Assembly: GCA_023396225.1 (NCBI GenBank)
Contig: JAEWWT010000013.1
Coordinates: forward strand, 1-64,000
DNA: 64,000 nt
Reading direction: 5' to 3'
Origin: Bacillota bacterium
Lineage (GTDB): Bacteria > Bacillota > Clostridia > Oscillospirales > Ruminococcaceae
Under the pieces are notes generated by a model that did no database searches, was not told the DNA's origin, and worked only from the letters and a program-made list of their open reading frames with translations. This document shows, piece after piece, positions 35,634 through 43,749 of this stretch (position 1 is its first letter; each line of letters begins with the position of its first letter). A program made the position numbers and the translations under genes.

Positions 35634-36644
35634 ATGAATATTGGTATAGATTTGGGAACAGCCAATATTATGATTACAATGGGCAATAGAGGTTTGGTTC
35701 TGAATGAACCGTCAGTCGTAGCATTTAATAAGAAAACTTCTTCAGTAATTGCTGTCGGTGATGAAGCATATAAAATGATAGGAAGAACACCTGACTACAT
35801 TACTGTTATAAGACCTTTGAGTGATGGAGTAATATCGGATCATAAAATGACCGAAAGTATGATTGCTGCTTTTATTGAAAAAGTAACAGGAAAGCAGCTT
35901 ATGATGCCAAGTATTATTTTATGTGTTCCTTCATCAATAACTGACGTTGAATCGAGAGCGGTAATTGAAGCGGCTAAATCAGCCGGCGCAAGGAATGTAT
36001 ATCTTATAGAAGAACCTATTGCTGCACTTATAGGTGCTGGCATTGATATATCAAAACCAAATGGATGTATGGTTGTGGATATCGGCGGCGGTACAACTGA
36101 TATAGCGGTTGTATCTCTTAATGGTATAGTAGTTAAGAAATCAATTAAGCTTGCCGGAAATAAAATTGATAAGGCAATTGTAAAGTATATTTCAAACAGG
36201 TATAGAATACTTATTGGTGAAAAAACAGCTGAGAATGCAAAAATAACAGTTGCAAATGTATATAATCCTGATGGAACAAAAAAGATGTTTGTAAAAGGAC
36301 GACATCTAATAAGAGGATTGCCGGAAAAGGTCGAAATATCTGATTATGATATCTATGAAGCAATAATAGATATAGTTAATGAGATAGTTGGTGCTGTTAA
36401 GGATGTCCTTGAAAAGACTCCGCCTGAACTTGTCGGAGATATTCTAACAAACGGAATTGTAATGACAGGAGGGGGAGCTCTTATCTGTGGCATTTCAGAG
36501 TTGATGAGCAGTACGATGGGTGCAAGATTTTATGTAGCTGATGATGCTATTTCGTGTGTAGCAAGGGGAACAGGAATAGCTTTTAATTATGTTGACAAAT
36601 TGCTTGACGGTTTTGAGCATATTGCATTGTTAAAATATACTTAA
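35634..36644 (+). CDS. mreB: MreB/Mbl-family actin-like protein
   Basis: Bacterial actin homologue guiding lateral wall synthesis. The 336-residue protein has the phosphate-1 loop IGIDLGTANIMI, phosphate-2 VVDIGGGTTDIAVV and the adenosine motif VMTGGGALICG. It is not next to mreC/mreD, so it is likelier an Mbl/MreBH-type paralogue than the mreBCD operon gene; the paralogue cannot be settled here. Confidence 0.93.
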   Translation: MNIGIDLGTANIMITMGNRGLVLNEPSVVAFNKKTSSVIAVGDEAYKMIGRTPDYITVIRPLSDGVISDHKMTESMIAAFIEKVTGKQLMMPSIILCVPSSITDVESRAVIEAAKSAGARNVYLIEEPIAALIGAGIDISKPNGCMVVDIGGGTTDIAVVSLNGIVVKKSIKLAGNKIDKAIVKYISNRYRILIGEKTAENAKITVANVYNPDGTKKMFVKGRHLIRGLPEKVEISDYDIYEAIIDIVNEIVGAVKDVLEKTPPELVGDILTNGIVMTGGGALICGISELMSSTMGARFYVADDAISCVARGTGIAFNYVDKLLDGFEHIALLKYT

Positions 36645-36671
36645 TTAAATAGGACGTAGGGGGTATTATTT

Positions 36672-37691
36672 ATGAAAAGTAATGTGACATTTTTATGTAA
36701 GATTTTATGTTCGGTTTTATGTGTAATGCTGTTAAGTTCTTGCTTGTTTGATAAATATTCTGTTGTTTTGGTTGTAGATAAAGTAATATCTGAAGATGAT
36801 TCATTTAATAAGCAGGCTGTTGATGGAATTGATTTAGCATCAAAAGCTTTTGACTTCTCATCTGAAAAAAAAATTGTAAAGAATGACGATGAGTTTGCAA
36901 ACATACTTGATAGTGTGTCAAAGAATACTAATCTTGTTATTGGAATAGGATATAAACCTCAGGATAGCATTATTAAATCTGCTGAAGAAAATCCGAACAT
37001 TAAATATGTTTCGGTTGACTGGGTTTACGATGGAACCCTTAAAAATGTTACCGGAATCAGTTATAAAGTACAGGAAAGCAGTTTTCTCGTAGGATATATT
37101 GCTGGTATGACAACAAAAACAAATAAGATAGGATTCATTGGCGGTGTTGAAAATGAATCTATCCTGCCTTTTGAATATGGATACAAGGCTGGAATAAAAT
37201 ATGCCGAAATGGAATCAGGCAAAAAGATTGATGTTCAGACATTTTATCTGAATAATTTTGATGATGTTCAAATGGCAAAAAATACTGCACTTGATATGTA
37301 TTCAAATGATATTGATATTATTTTTCAGGCTGCCGGTGGAGCAGGAACAGGTGTAATTAATGCTGCATCTGAAGCAAAGAAATATGTAATAGGCGTAGAT
37401 AAGGATCAGAGTTATTTGGCTCCCGACTATGTTCTTACAAGTGCATTAAAGGATGTAAAATCAACCGTATATACCGTAATTGAAGATTACATAGACGGAA
37501 ATTACTATGATGATAAGACCGTATATATTGGCTTATATGAAGGTGGTGTAGGTATTCCTAATGATAATCCTTTAGTAGATAAGGATGTTATGAAGAGAAC
37601 ACTGGAGCTTAAAGATCTTATTATAAATGGTGATATAGTGCCACCTACAGATAAGAATTCATTTGAAACATATGTTGAAAACATGAAATAA
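36672..37691 (+). CDS. BMP/PnrA-family substrate-binding lipoprotein
   Basis: The 339-residue protein has a type II signal peptide with lipobox LLSSC (Cys24) and a two-lobe periplasmic-binding fold of the basic-membrane-protein family, related to nucleoside-binding PnrA; segments SYKVQESSFLVGYIAG and IFQAAGGAGTGV are family-like. The usual ABC permease and ATPase genes are not adjacent. A strong terminator follows. The ligand is probably a nucleoside, by family only. Confidence 0.88.
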   Translation: MKSNVTFLCKILCSVLCVMLLSSCLFDKYSVVLVVDKVISEDDSFNKQAVDGIDLASKAFDFSSEKKIVKNDDEFANILDSVSKNTNLVIGIGYKPQDSIIKSAEENPNIKYVSVDWVYDGTLKNVTGISYKVQESSFLVGYIAGMTTKTNKIGFIGGVENESILPFEYGYKAGIKYAEMESGKKIDVQTFYLNNFDDVQMAKNTALDMYSNDIDIIFQAAGGAGTGVINAASEAKKYVIGVDKDQSYLAPDYVLTSALKDVKSTVYTVIEDYIDGNYYDDKTVYIGLYEGGVGIPNDNPLVDKDVMKRTLELKDLIINGDIVPPTDKNSFETYVENMK

Positions 37692-37708
37692 TAGAATACA
37701 TATCTTAT

Positions 37709-37745
37709 AGGATGTTATTGCGAAAAGCAGTAACGTCCTTTTTTG
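37709..37745 (+). terminator. terminator after the BMP lipoprotein gene
   Basis: Arms AGGATGTTATTGC (37709-37721) and GCAGTAACGTCCT (37727-37739) pair with two G-U, followed by TTTTTTG. Confidence 0.9.
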
Positions 37746-37769
37746 TTTTATAAAGTCATAATAATATTG

Positions 37770-37798
37770 TTCTATACTTGTCCTCGGATTCATACAAT
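37770..37798 (+). promoter_or_regulatory. candidate sigma-E promoter of the spoIIIA operon
   Basis: CATACAAT (37791-37798) is an exact sigma-E -10 element. At 14 nt upstream is TTCTATA (37770-37776), a partial match to the sigma-E -35. It is 57 nt before spoIIIAA, and the spoIIIA operon is sigma-E controlled in Bacillus and Clostridium. Confidence 0.6.
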
Positions 37799-37854
37799 TA
37801 AACTAAGACAAGTACTATAAAACAGGATATGTAAAAAAAGAATGGAATGATAAT

Positions 37855-38829
37855 ATGCACATAAATATAAGCAAACATTTTAACGGCAGAATAAAATCTG
37901 TTTTAAATAGTATTGGCAGTAATAAATGGAATGAGATACAGGAAATAAGGCTTAGGACAGGAAAACCACTTTCCTTTTCATGTTTTGGAATAACCAGATA
38001 TGCAGCAGAAAACGGTTGTCTTGCAAGTGACCCTTCAGATAGAAATATTGTTGCTCAGCAGGATATTGATGATACATTCAACTCAATTTGTCAGTACAGT
38101 ATACATAGTTTTCAGCGTGAATTATGTGGTGGTTTTATTACAGTTCTCGGAGGTCATAGGGTAGGTTTGTGCGGAACAGCAGTTTATAGTAATGAGAATA
38201 TCCAGAGTATAAAGCATATCAGTGGGTTGAATTTCAGAATTGCAAGACAGATTATCGGATGTGCGGATGAAATATTAAACAAATTATTTTTTTCTGGTTT
38301 GCAGAGTGTGCTGGTAATAGGCCCTCCGTCAAGTGGAAAAACTACCATACTGCGTGATTTGTGCCGCCAGTTAGGGAAAAGATTTAAAATTTCTGTCATA
38401 GATGAACGTGGAGAGATTGCAGCTGTATTCAACGGTATTCCTCAGAATGATATTGGGATAAACACGGATGTATTTGACGGATATAAAAAGGCAGACGGAA
38501 TTGAAATGGCAGTAAGAGTAATGTCGCCAGAAATTATAGTGTGCGATGAAATAGGTACAAGCAGGGATGCGGATGCAATCATTAATCTTCTGAACAGTGG
38601 TGTGAAACTAATTGCTTCTGCTCATGCCGGAGGAACAGACGAACTTAAGAAAAGGCCGTGTATAGTAAAGCTTATAAAAGCAGGTGTATTTGATCATGTT
38701 GTTGTGTTGGATGGCATGAAATCACCCGGAATAATAAAAAATATAGTAAGGACTGATAGCATTGCTGAAACTTATTGGAACGATACTTATTATTACAATG
38801 ACAAGTCTGATAGGGTGTTATATGTCTGA
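37855..38829 (+). CDS. spoIIIAA: stage III sporulation protein AA
   Basis: ATPase of the SpoIIIA-SpoIIQ channel between mother cell and forespore, related to secretion ATPases. The 324-residue protein has Walker A GPPSSGKT at residues 156-163 and a Walker B-like IIVCDEIG. First of eight genes in order AA-AH. The 3' end overlaps spoIIIAB by 68 nt. Confidence 0.95.
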   Translation: MHINISKHFNGRIKSVLNSIGSNKWNEIQEIRLRTGKPLSFSCFGITRYAAENGCLASDPSDRNIVAQQDIDDTFNSICQYSIHSFQRELCGGFITVLGGHRVGLCGTAVYSNENIQSIKHISGLNFRIARQIIGCADEILNKLFFSGLQSVLVIGPPSSGKTTILRDLCRQLGKRFKISVIDERGEIAAVFNGIPQNDIGINTDVFDGYKKADGIEMAVRVMSPEIIVCDEIGTSRDADAIINLLNSGVKLIASAHAGGTDELKKRPCIVKLIKAGVFDHVVVLDGMKSPGIIKNIVRTDSIAETYWNDTYYYNDKSDRVLYV

Positions 38830-39268
38830 CAGGCTCAAGAAAAGACACAGATACCTTAAAATAGTATTGGTAATGCTTGAAGAAATGTGTGTGCTAATAC
38901 GATATAAAGCGGCAACTGTTTATGAAATTGTGGACAGCCTTAAGAAAGACAGCAGATTTTCTGACCTGTATTTTCTTCAAAAAATAAAAAACAGCGAGGA
39001 TCAGAAAAGCTTTTCTGATCAATGGAGAACAGCTATTGCGCAGTGTCCGGTATATTTCCTTAAAGCTAAGGATTTGTCATGTATAGAGGCGTTGGGAAGT
39101 AATCTTGGAAACAGTGATATTGACGGACAGTTAAGTACACTATTGCTTGAAAAGGAAGAACTTAAATATCAGATAAGTGATGCAGCAGAAGATCTTACAA
39201 ACAAATCAAGATTATTTAGAACACTTGGGGTTTTGTCCGGAGCGTTTATTTCGGTAATTATTATATGA
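38762..39268 (+). CDS. spoIIIAB: stage III sporulation protein AB
   Basis: The 168-residue GspF-like membrane protein has one N-terminal helix and one C-terminal helix. The N-terminus LLKLIGTILIITMTSLIGCYM is characteristic of SpoIIIAB, which fixes the start at TTG 38762 inside spoIIIAA, although an ATG at 38822 lies nearer the spoIIIAA stop. The two frames share 68 nt. Confidence 0.93.
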   Translation: MLKLIGTILIITMTSLIGCYMSDRLKKRHRYLKIVLVMLEEMCVLIRYKAATVYEIVDSLKKDSRFSDLYFLQKIKNSEDQKSFSDQWRTAIAQCPVYFLKAKDLSCIEALGSNLGNSDIDGQLSTLLLEKEELKYQISDAAEDLTNKSRLFRTLGVLSGAFISVIII

Positions 39269-39305
39269 ATGAATATATATCGTTAAAAAGTTACGGAGGC
39301 TGTGT

Positions 39306-39500
39306 ATGAATTTAGATCTGATATTTAAAGTTGCAGGGGTTGGAATTATTGTTGCAGCACTTAACTTGCTGCTTAAAAAGGCAGATAGGGACGAGCAGGC
39401 TATGATGACAACACTTGCAGGTCTTATAGTTGTTTTAATAATGATTATAAATGAGATATCAACACTGTTTGATACAATAAAAACAGTGTTTGGGTTTTAA
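39306..39500 (+). CDS. spoIIIAC: stage III sporulation protein AC
   Basis: The 64-residue protein has two membrane helices (about 4-24 and 33-53) typical of SpoIIIAC; LIFKVAGVGIIVAALNLLLKK and DEQAMMTTLAGLIVVL match the family. It precedes spoIIIAD by 5 nt. Confidence 0.95.
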   Translation: MNLDLIFKVAGVGIIVAALNLLLKKADRDEQAMMTTLAGLIVVLIMIINEISTLFDTIKTVFGF

Positions 39501-39505
39501 GTATT

Positions 39506-39901
39506 ATGAAAATAATATCAATAGCCGTAATTTGTATCATAGCTTCCGTAATGTGCAAGCTTTTTGAAGTGCAAAATAATAAGGAATACGGACTATTTAT
39601 AAGAATATTGTCAGCAGTTGGGATACTTGCATCAGTCATAATATATGTTTCGCCGATAGCTGAAACTGTCAATAACATTTTTATTAAAACAGGAGCAAAC
39701 GAAGAATATGTCAGTATTCTGTTCAAAGCACTTGGAATATGCTATATAACCCAGTTTGCACATGATGTCTGCAAGGACAGCAATGAAAATGCAATGGCAA
39801 CTCAGATTGAGGTGGCTGGTAAGATTTCATTGGTTCTGATTGCCCTTCCTATGTTCAATTCACTTACTGATATTGTAATTATGCTTATGGGAAATGCATA
39901 A
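39506..39901 (+). CDS. spoIIIAD: stage III sporulation protein AD
   Basis: The 131-residue membrane protein has about four helices; YAL-like positions and ITQFAHDVCKDSNENAMATQ are typical of SpoIIIAD. It follows AC closely but is separated from AE by 92 nt, an unusually long gap for this operon. Confidence 0.94.
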   Translation: MKIISIAVICIIASVMCKLFEVQNNKEYGLFIRILSAVGILASVIIYVSPIAETVNNIFIKTGANEEYVSILFKALGICYITQFAHDVCKDSNENAMATQIEVAGKISLVLIALPMFNSLTDIVIMLMGNA

Positions 39902-39993
39902 GAGCAGAAGTGTAACTATGGACAAGGATAAAAGTTTGAGCATGATTAAGCTTAGAGCTTTGTATTTGGACAGGTATTTGAAAGGACATAAAA

Positions 39994-41127
39994 ATGAGAA
40001 AGTTGATATGTATATTAATCTGCTCCTTATTATATTTGTTTTTCTGCGGACAGTATTATTCAGCAGATGAAGAAGAACTTATAAGCAGATTAGAATCTGA
40101 AGCAGGAGAAATTAATGAAAATCTTCCTGATGAAGTAAATGACTTTTTGGATGATAATGATATATCTGTTGAAGATACAGAGAAAATGACTTCTATTACA
40201 CCGGGAGATGTTTTCAGATACATATTGGGTGAATTTAAAACTAAACTGAAAATGCCGCTAAAAACCCTTGCTTGTCTGTTAGGAGCGGTACTGATATCTT
40301 CATTGGCTGGCAGCATGGGTGATACTATAACTAATAAATCACTAACCAGAATTTATGAGGTTATTACAGTTATTATTACAGTAGGAGTAATTTGCAATCC
40401 GATTTCACAATGCATAAAAAATACTGCAACAACTTTAAGTCAGGGCAGCAATTTCATGATAGGATATATTCCGATTTTTGCAGGAATAACTGCATCATCC
40501 GGAAATGTCACATCTGCCGTTTCTTATAATTCTATTGTACTGATTGTTGCAGAGATTGCAGTTCAGCTTGCTTCAAATTACCTTATGCCAATGCTTTCAA
40601 TATGTATGGCTCTGGGAATTGTTGAGGCAATAAATCCTACTTTTAACCTTTCTGGAATAACAAAGGCGATAAAGAAAGCGGCATCATTTCTGATTTGCTT
40701 TGTAATGACAATATTTGTCGGACTTTTATCAATACAAAGTATAGTAGGTGTTTCCGCTGATACTCTTGGAGTAAAAGCTGCAAAATTCATGGTTTCAAAT
40801 TTTATTCCTGTAGTTGGAGGGGCAGTAGCAGATGCATATACAACTCTTCGGTCAAGTCTAGGTTTGTTAAGGGGCGGTGTAGGCTTCATAGGGATTATAT
40901 CCATTTCGCTGCTTGTACTTCCGACAATTCTTGAAATAACTGCAATGAGAGCAGTTATATTTATTGGGGATATTCTTTCAGATATGTTCGGGTTACCACA
41001 GATCAAGGTTCTCATGAAGAATACATCACAGATACTTGCACTTGCATTCAGTATACTGGTCTGCTTTTTTATAATTCTTGTAATTTCAACTACTATTTTG
41101 ATGATGGTAGGCTTGAATATATCGTAA
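39994..41127 (+). CDS. spoIIIAE: stage III sporulation protein AE
   Basis: The 377-residue polytopic membrane protein has an N-terminal signal-like segment, an acidic stretch (residues 25-60) and about seven helices in the rest; it is the largest membrane component of the channel. AAAGGA precedes the ATG at 39994. Confidence 0.94.
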   Translation: MRKLICILICSLLYLFFCGQYYSADEEELISRLESEAGEINENLPDEVNDFLDDNDISVEDTEKMTSITPGDVFRYILGEFKTKLKMPLKTLACLLGAVLISSLAGSMGDTITNKSLTRIYEVITVIITVGVICNPISQCIKNTATTLSQGSNFMIGYIPIFAGITASSGNVTSAVSYNSIVLIVAEIAVQLASNYLMPMLSICMALGIVEAINPTFNLSGITKAIKKAASFLICFVMTIFVGLLSIQSIVGVSADTLGVKAAKFMVSNFIPVVGGAVADAYTTLRSSLGLLRGGVGFIGIISISLLVLPTILEITAMRAVIFIGDILSDMFGLPQIKVLMKNTSQILALAFSILVCFFIILVISTTILMMVGLNIS

Positions 41128-41149
41128 AAAGAAGGGAAGTGCAGGAACT

Positions 41150-41641
41150 GTGGATTTATTCAGAGCAGTTTCATATATAGCATGCTTGATTGCAATAATC
41201 ATAGCAATCATAGATTCACTTTATCCAAGCGAGAAATATGCAAAACAAATGAAAATGATATTTTCTCTGGTATTCTTGTCATGTATTACAGCTCCAATTG
41301 TAAACAAAGAAATTTCATTAGATGATATTTCAGTGTCTGCCGAAGCAGACAGCAGCCTGTTGGATGAGAGAGCAGAAGAGACATATGATTATTTTATTAA
41401 ATCAATTGAGAATAACCTGAACATGGAGTTGAAGAGCACTTTAACCCAAAATCAAATAAATGTACAAGAAATACTGACAAGTATAAATATTTCTGATGAC
41501 AACAGCATATGTATTAGAGAGGTTGAAATAATCATGTCCGACAAGGATAAATATGAAAAAGCCATAAAATTAATAGAAGATGAAGTTGGTGTGGATGTTT
41601 ATGTATGCGTAAAGGAGTGTGAAGATGAAGGAAATAATTGA
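41150..41641 (+). CDS. spoIIIAF: stage III sporulation protein AF
   Basis: The 163-residue protein has two N-terminal membrane helices (residues 5-25 and 35-50) and a soluble alpha/beta domain. The start is GTG 41150. The 3' end overlaps spoIIIAG by 17 nt. Family assignment rests on position in the operon and topology. Confidence 0.9.
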   Translation: MDLFRAVSYIACLIAIIIAIIDSLYPSEKYAKQMKMIFSLVFLSCITAPIVNKEISLDDISVSAEADSSLLDERAEETYDYFIKSIENNLNMELKSTLTQNQINVQEILTSINISDDNSICIREVEIIMSDKDKYEKAIKLIEDEVGVDVYVCVKECEDEGNN

Positions 41642-42146
41642 TAAAATAAAGGACTTCCTTAAGAAAGAGAATGTTCTGAAAGCAGCAATATTTATAGGAA
41701 TAATAGGTATGATTCTCATTCTTGTTTCAAACATTGACAGCGGAGATAAAAAGGACGAGGAGATAACTTTTGCGGAAGAAAATATAGACTTCACTCTTTC
41801 AGAAACATATAGCAAGAAAATGGAGTCAGAGTTAAAAGATATACTTGTGTCAATTGACGGTGTAGGAAAAGCAAATGTTTTGCTGACAATAACGTCAACG
41901 GAAGAATATGTTTATGCGGAAACCATTAAAAATAATTCCTCAGGCTCGGAAAATGAATATGTGATAATAGACGGGGGTTCAAAAAAGGAGGCGCTGGTCA
42001 AGAAAATTAACACGCCGCAGATCAGCGGAGTTGTTATAGTATGTGAAGGAGGAGGTAATGCAAAAACCTGTGAGAAAATATATAAATCGGTATCAACTGC
42101 TTTAGGTATACCAACAACAAAAATTTATGTTACAGAAATGAAATAG
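41625..42146 (+). CDS. spoIIIAG: stage III sporulation protein AG
   Basis: The 173-residue protein has one membrane helix (about 20-40) and a ring-building domain related to EscJ/PrgK; it forms the large ring of the channel. The GVVIVCEGGGNAKTCEKIYKS segment is family-typical. ATG 41625 is used, with GGAG 7 nt upstream. Confidence 0.94.
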   Translation: MKEIIDKIKDFLKKENVLKAAIFIGIIGMILILVSNIDSGDKKDEEITFAEENIDFTLSETYSKKMESELKDILVSIDGVGKANVLLTITSTEEYVYAETIKNNSSGSENEYVIIDGGSKKEALVKKINTPQISGVVIVCEGGGNAKTCEKIYKSVSTALGIPTTKIYVTEMK

Positions 42147-42157
42147 GAGGATTTTTT

Positions 42158-42718
42158 ATGAGAAAGCCATCATTTATTATTGGAAAGAAACACATTATTC
42201 TTGCATGCCTTACATTGATTCTGGGTATTGCTATTTATATGAATTATGCGTTTTCTTCTGTCGGACAGGAAATTGCAGCTGATCCTACATCGGCTAACAC
42301 TTTATCAGATGATGCAGAACAGGCAGCAAATTATGGTGATGCTGAATTTGTAAGCACTGAAAATGTGGATAACGATTATTTTTCACAAGTAAGGTTAACC
42401 AGAATGACTTCAAGGGATCAGGCTGTTGAAACATTGTCTGCTATTCTAGGTGGCGGCGATCTTTCAGATGAAGAAAAAGCTACATATACAATGCAGGCAA
42501 CTGAATTATCAAAGCTTTCAGAGAGCGAAGGTAAGATTGAAAGTCTTATAAAAGCACAGGGTTTTCAGGATTGTGTTGTTTATCTTGACGGCGAAACTGC
42601 AAGCATAGTTGTAAAGTCAGAAGGTTTACAGGCAGAGCAGGCAGCTCAAATTAAAGACATCCTTCTTTCTGAATATACTGTTCCGGCAGAAAATATTAGA
42701 ATTTTTGAGGTTAAGTAG
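42158..42718 (+). CDS. spoIIIAH: stage III sporulation protein AH
   Basis: The 186-residue protein has one N-terminal membrane helix (about residues 13-30) and a C-terminal ring-building domain that binds SpoIIQ across the intermembrane space. YFSQVRLTRMTSRDQAVETL is characteristic. It is the last gene of the spoIIIA operon. Confidence 0.95.
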   Translation: MRKPSFIIGKKHIILACLTLILGIAIYMNYAFSSVGQEIAADPTSANTLSDDAEQAANYGDAEFVSTENVDNDYFSQVRLTRMTSRDQAVETLSAILGGGDLSDEEKATYTMQATELSKLSESEGKIESLIKAQGFQDCVVYLDGETASIVVKSEGLQAEQAAQIKDILLSEYTVPAENIRIFEVK

Positions 42719-42747
42719 TTGTGTCTTGCAAAAAAATTTGTTATAAT
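42719..42747 (+). promoter_or_regulatory. promoter upstream of the Asp23-family gene
   Basis: TTGTGT (42719-42724), 17 nt, TATAAT (42742-42747), beginning right at the spoIIIAH stop, so vegetative expression of the downstream genes is separate from the sporulation operon. Confidence 0.6.
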
Positions 42748-42815
42748 ATTAGTGTATAACAAATTGAATATCTGATTAGCTGGTTATTCCGCAGTCAGAA
42801 GCAGGAGGATTTGAT

Positions 42816-43172
42816 ATGAACAACGTTAAGGAAGTACAAAATAATTGCCTGAAAGTTTCCGAAGATGTTATTAATCGTATTGTTGAAATAGCAGTAAGCG
42901 AAGTAAAGGGTGTATACGGATTAAGTAATGTAAGAATTCCGTTTTCAAACATCTTTGTTAATAGTGAAAAATCTCCTGCTATTAAAATAAAAATGCATGG
43001 AGATGCTGTTGAGATATCTGTAAGTATAATTGTGACTTATGGTTGTAAGGTTAGTGTAACAGCTGAAAATGTTCAGAAAAAGATTAAGGAAGACATTCAG
43101 ACAATGACAGGAGTAACTGTTTCTAAAATTAACGTTTTTATCAGCGGTGTATCATTATCGTCAGATAAATGA
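42816..43172 (+). CDS. yqhY: Asp23/Gls24-family envelope stress protein (YqhY-like)
   Basis: The 118-residue protein is a single Asp23 domain; ISEDVINRIVEIAVSEVKGVYGL is typical of the start. YqhY in Bacillus is linked with acetyl-CoA carboxylase control and is encoded near nusB, as here. GGAGG precedes the ATG. A terminator follows. Confidence 0.93.
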   Translation: MNNVKEVQNNCLKVSEDVINRIVEIAVSEVKGVYGLSNVRIPFSNIFVNSEKSPAIKIKMHGDAVEISVSIIVTYGCKVSVTAENVQKKIKEDIQTMTGVTVSKINVFISGVSLSSDK

Positions 43173-43174
43173 TT

Positions 43175-43212
43175 AAAAGCAGGCTCTCAGCAAGGGGGCT
43201 TGCTTTTCTGTG
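43175..43212 (+). terminator. terminator between yqhY and nusB
   Basis: AAAAGCA at 43175-43181 pairs with TGCTTTT (43201-43207), with a GCTC/GGGC inner stem, followed by CTGTGGT. The U-tract is short, so termination may be partial. Confidence 0.55.
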
Positions 43213-43345
43213 GTATAATATAGTTTAAGTGGTTTTTGAATTTATAAGTTTATATATAGTCTGAAAATAATATCAGACTGTGGACTTTGCTTTTCGTATA
43301 AAATATTTTTTGTGGAAATGCATGGTTCGGAAAGGACGGATGAAA

Positions 43346-43747
43346 ATGAAAAGAAGTGAAGTGAGGGAATCAGCTTTTTTACTGACTTTTGAAAAATTGC
43401 TCAATGATGATTCTGTTGAAGAAATTATTGATATTGCTCTTGAAGCGGATGTTTTTGATATAAACAATGATGCAAAGCAGTTGTTTATAAATGTAAACAG
43501 CAAGGGCTCTGAGCTTGATGAGATTATTGCAAAGTATAGTGAGAAGAGGCAGCTTTCAAGAATTCCTAAGGTAAGTATTGCTTTACTAAGAATTGCTATA
43601 TATGAAATCATGTATGATGATAAAGTTCCTGTAAATGTTGCAATCAGTGAAGCAGTTATTCTGTCAAAAAAGTATTCTTTTGACACTGATGTTCAGTTTG
43701 TAAACGGAGTACTTGGCGCATTTTCAAGAAGCAGAGAGGCTGTTTAG
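43346..43747 (+). CDS. nusB: transcription antitermination factor NusB
   Basis: The 133-residue all-helical RNA-binding protein works in rRNA antitermination. KRSEVRESAFLLTFEKLL and PKVSIALLRIAIYEIMYDDKVP with NVAISEAVILSKKY are family-typical. AAAGGA precedes ATG 43346; ATG 43340 is a close alternative. Next to the Asp23-family gene as in many Firmicutes. Confidence 0.95.
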   Translation: MKRSEVRESAFLLTFEKLLNDDSVEEIIDIALEADVFDINNDAKQLFINVNSKGSELDEIIAKYSEKRQLSRIPKVSIALLRIAIYEIMYDDKVPVNVAISEAVILSKKYSFDTDVQFVNGVLGAFSRSREAV

Positions 43748-43749
43748 TA

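Noticed and set aside
39918..40070. 50-codon gene overlapping the start of spoIIIAE
   Set aside because: No good ribosome-binding site, and the second half only shadows the spoIIIAE signal region in another frame.
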